This document shows positions 29,218 to 29,407 of a DNA stretch of 29,407 nt, one piece after another. A program made the position numbers and the translations under genes. Under the pieces are notes generated by a model. It ran no database searches. It was not told the DNA's origin and saw only the letters and a program-made list of their open reading frames with translations. Numbering within the stretch: the first letter of the stretch is position 1; each line of letters opens with the position of its first letter. This DNA is from a virus. The stretch spans positions 1 to 29,407 of the IMG/VR virus record IMGVR_UViG_3300007540_000069. One strand, written 5' to 3'.

Positions 29218-29407
29218 GTTAGTGAGAGTGCCTGAGAAACTGGTACCATACTAGGATATACATTCCTACTCGTATTATTGTTAGAGACTGTACTAGAATT
29301 GTTAACAGCATTCATAATCTGGATGCTGCTATTTTGATTCGTGGTAGCGATATCTCTTGAGGTCGAGTCCACTGATGCAGCTCTTCGGGTCGTATTGGCC
29401 GAAGCAA
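29214..29407 (-). CDS. Partial minus-strand gene, C-terminus of a Ser/Thr/Asn-rich protein
   Basis: On the minus strand the frame is open from the window edge to a TAA at 29216-29214, giving the last 63 residues of a protein (for example STSRDIATTNQNSS and SNNNTSRNVYPSMVPVSQAL). The codons show a clear purine-first, pyrimidine-last pattern, and no + strand frame is open here. The low-complexity Ser/Thr/Asn composition suits a phage structural or fibre-type protein, but the family is unknown. It is convergent with the 28969 gene, the stop codons overlapping by 2 bases. Confidence 0.65.
   Translation of the reverse strand, partial: ASANTTRRAASVDSTSRDIATTNQNSSIQIMNAVNNSSTVSNNNTSRNVYPSMVPVSQALSLT

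Noticed and set aside
1-29407. tRNA genes, CRISPR arrays, insertion sequences, integrase and attachment sites
   Set aside because: Looked for cloverleaf-type arms, regular spaced repeats and transposase or integrase motifs by eye; none found.

Overview
The window is a gene-dense stretch of a T4-superfamily myovirus (contractile-tailed phage) genome. The diagnostic genes are a gp32-like single-stranded DNA-binding protein, a gp59-like helicase loader, a gp33-like late-transcription coactivator, a T4 RNase H (FEN-like) nuclease, a PhoH-like ATPase and a phage-type NrdA/NrdB pair. The gp32 form without zinc cysteines, the gp33 type and several small conserved proteins recall marine/cyanophage-type T4 relatives. 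A SleB-type wall hydrolase and an M15-like peptidase suggest a Gram-negative, possibly alphaproteobacterial, host; the host assignment is inference. Almost every gene is on the + strand, packed with ATGA/TAATG overlaps. No tRNA, CRISPR array or insertion sequence was seen.

Layout. 1-3257: the 3' part of an unidentified, possibly virion, gene, a small protein, an i-spanin/o-spanin pair and two unknowns. 3321-6249: a glutaredoxin-NrdB fusion overlapping a short NrdA. 6283-9327: a block in which two genes (the 6283 unknown and the 8584 kinase-like protein) start with peptides resembling the T4 capsid-targeting sequence, together with a SegE-like GIY-YIG nuclease and a GNAT-like protein. 9341-13845: RNase H, small proteins, a DUF6433-like protein, a metallophosphoesterase, a FmdB-like small protein, PhoH and a PD-(D/E)XK exonuclease. 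13842-18762: a promoter, unknowns, a HAD phosphatase, small membrane and basic proteins, then a methyltransferase / GT8-like / sialyltransferase-like cassette. 18759-19202: an M15-type peptidase gene broken by one in-frame UGA at a probable Trp position. 19204-22232: small genes behind consensus promoters, a SleB-like endolysin with an N-terminal membrane segment, and three coiled-coil proteins sharing a C-terminal module. 22229-26425: a promoter, two conserved unknowns, gp33, a fourth member of the module family, gp59, then gp32 with its own promoter and leader. 26446-29217: a strong terminator, a promoter and small unknowns including a C2HC zinc-finger protein. 29214-29407: the 3' end of a convergent minus-strand gene.

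How the genes fit together. NrdA/NrdB supply dNTPs. RNase H, gp59, gp32 and probably the exonuclease act at forks and in recombination. gp33 couples replication to late transcription. The spanins, the SleB enzyme and possibly the M15 peptidase carry out lysis. The methyltransferase and glycosyltransferases probably modify a surface glycan or another phage/host target. The most notable features are the UGA-interrupted peptidase, the four-member C-terminal-module family (one member lying between genes 33 and 59), and the kinase-like protein with a capsid-targeting-like N-terminus.
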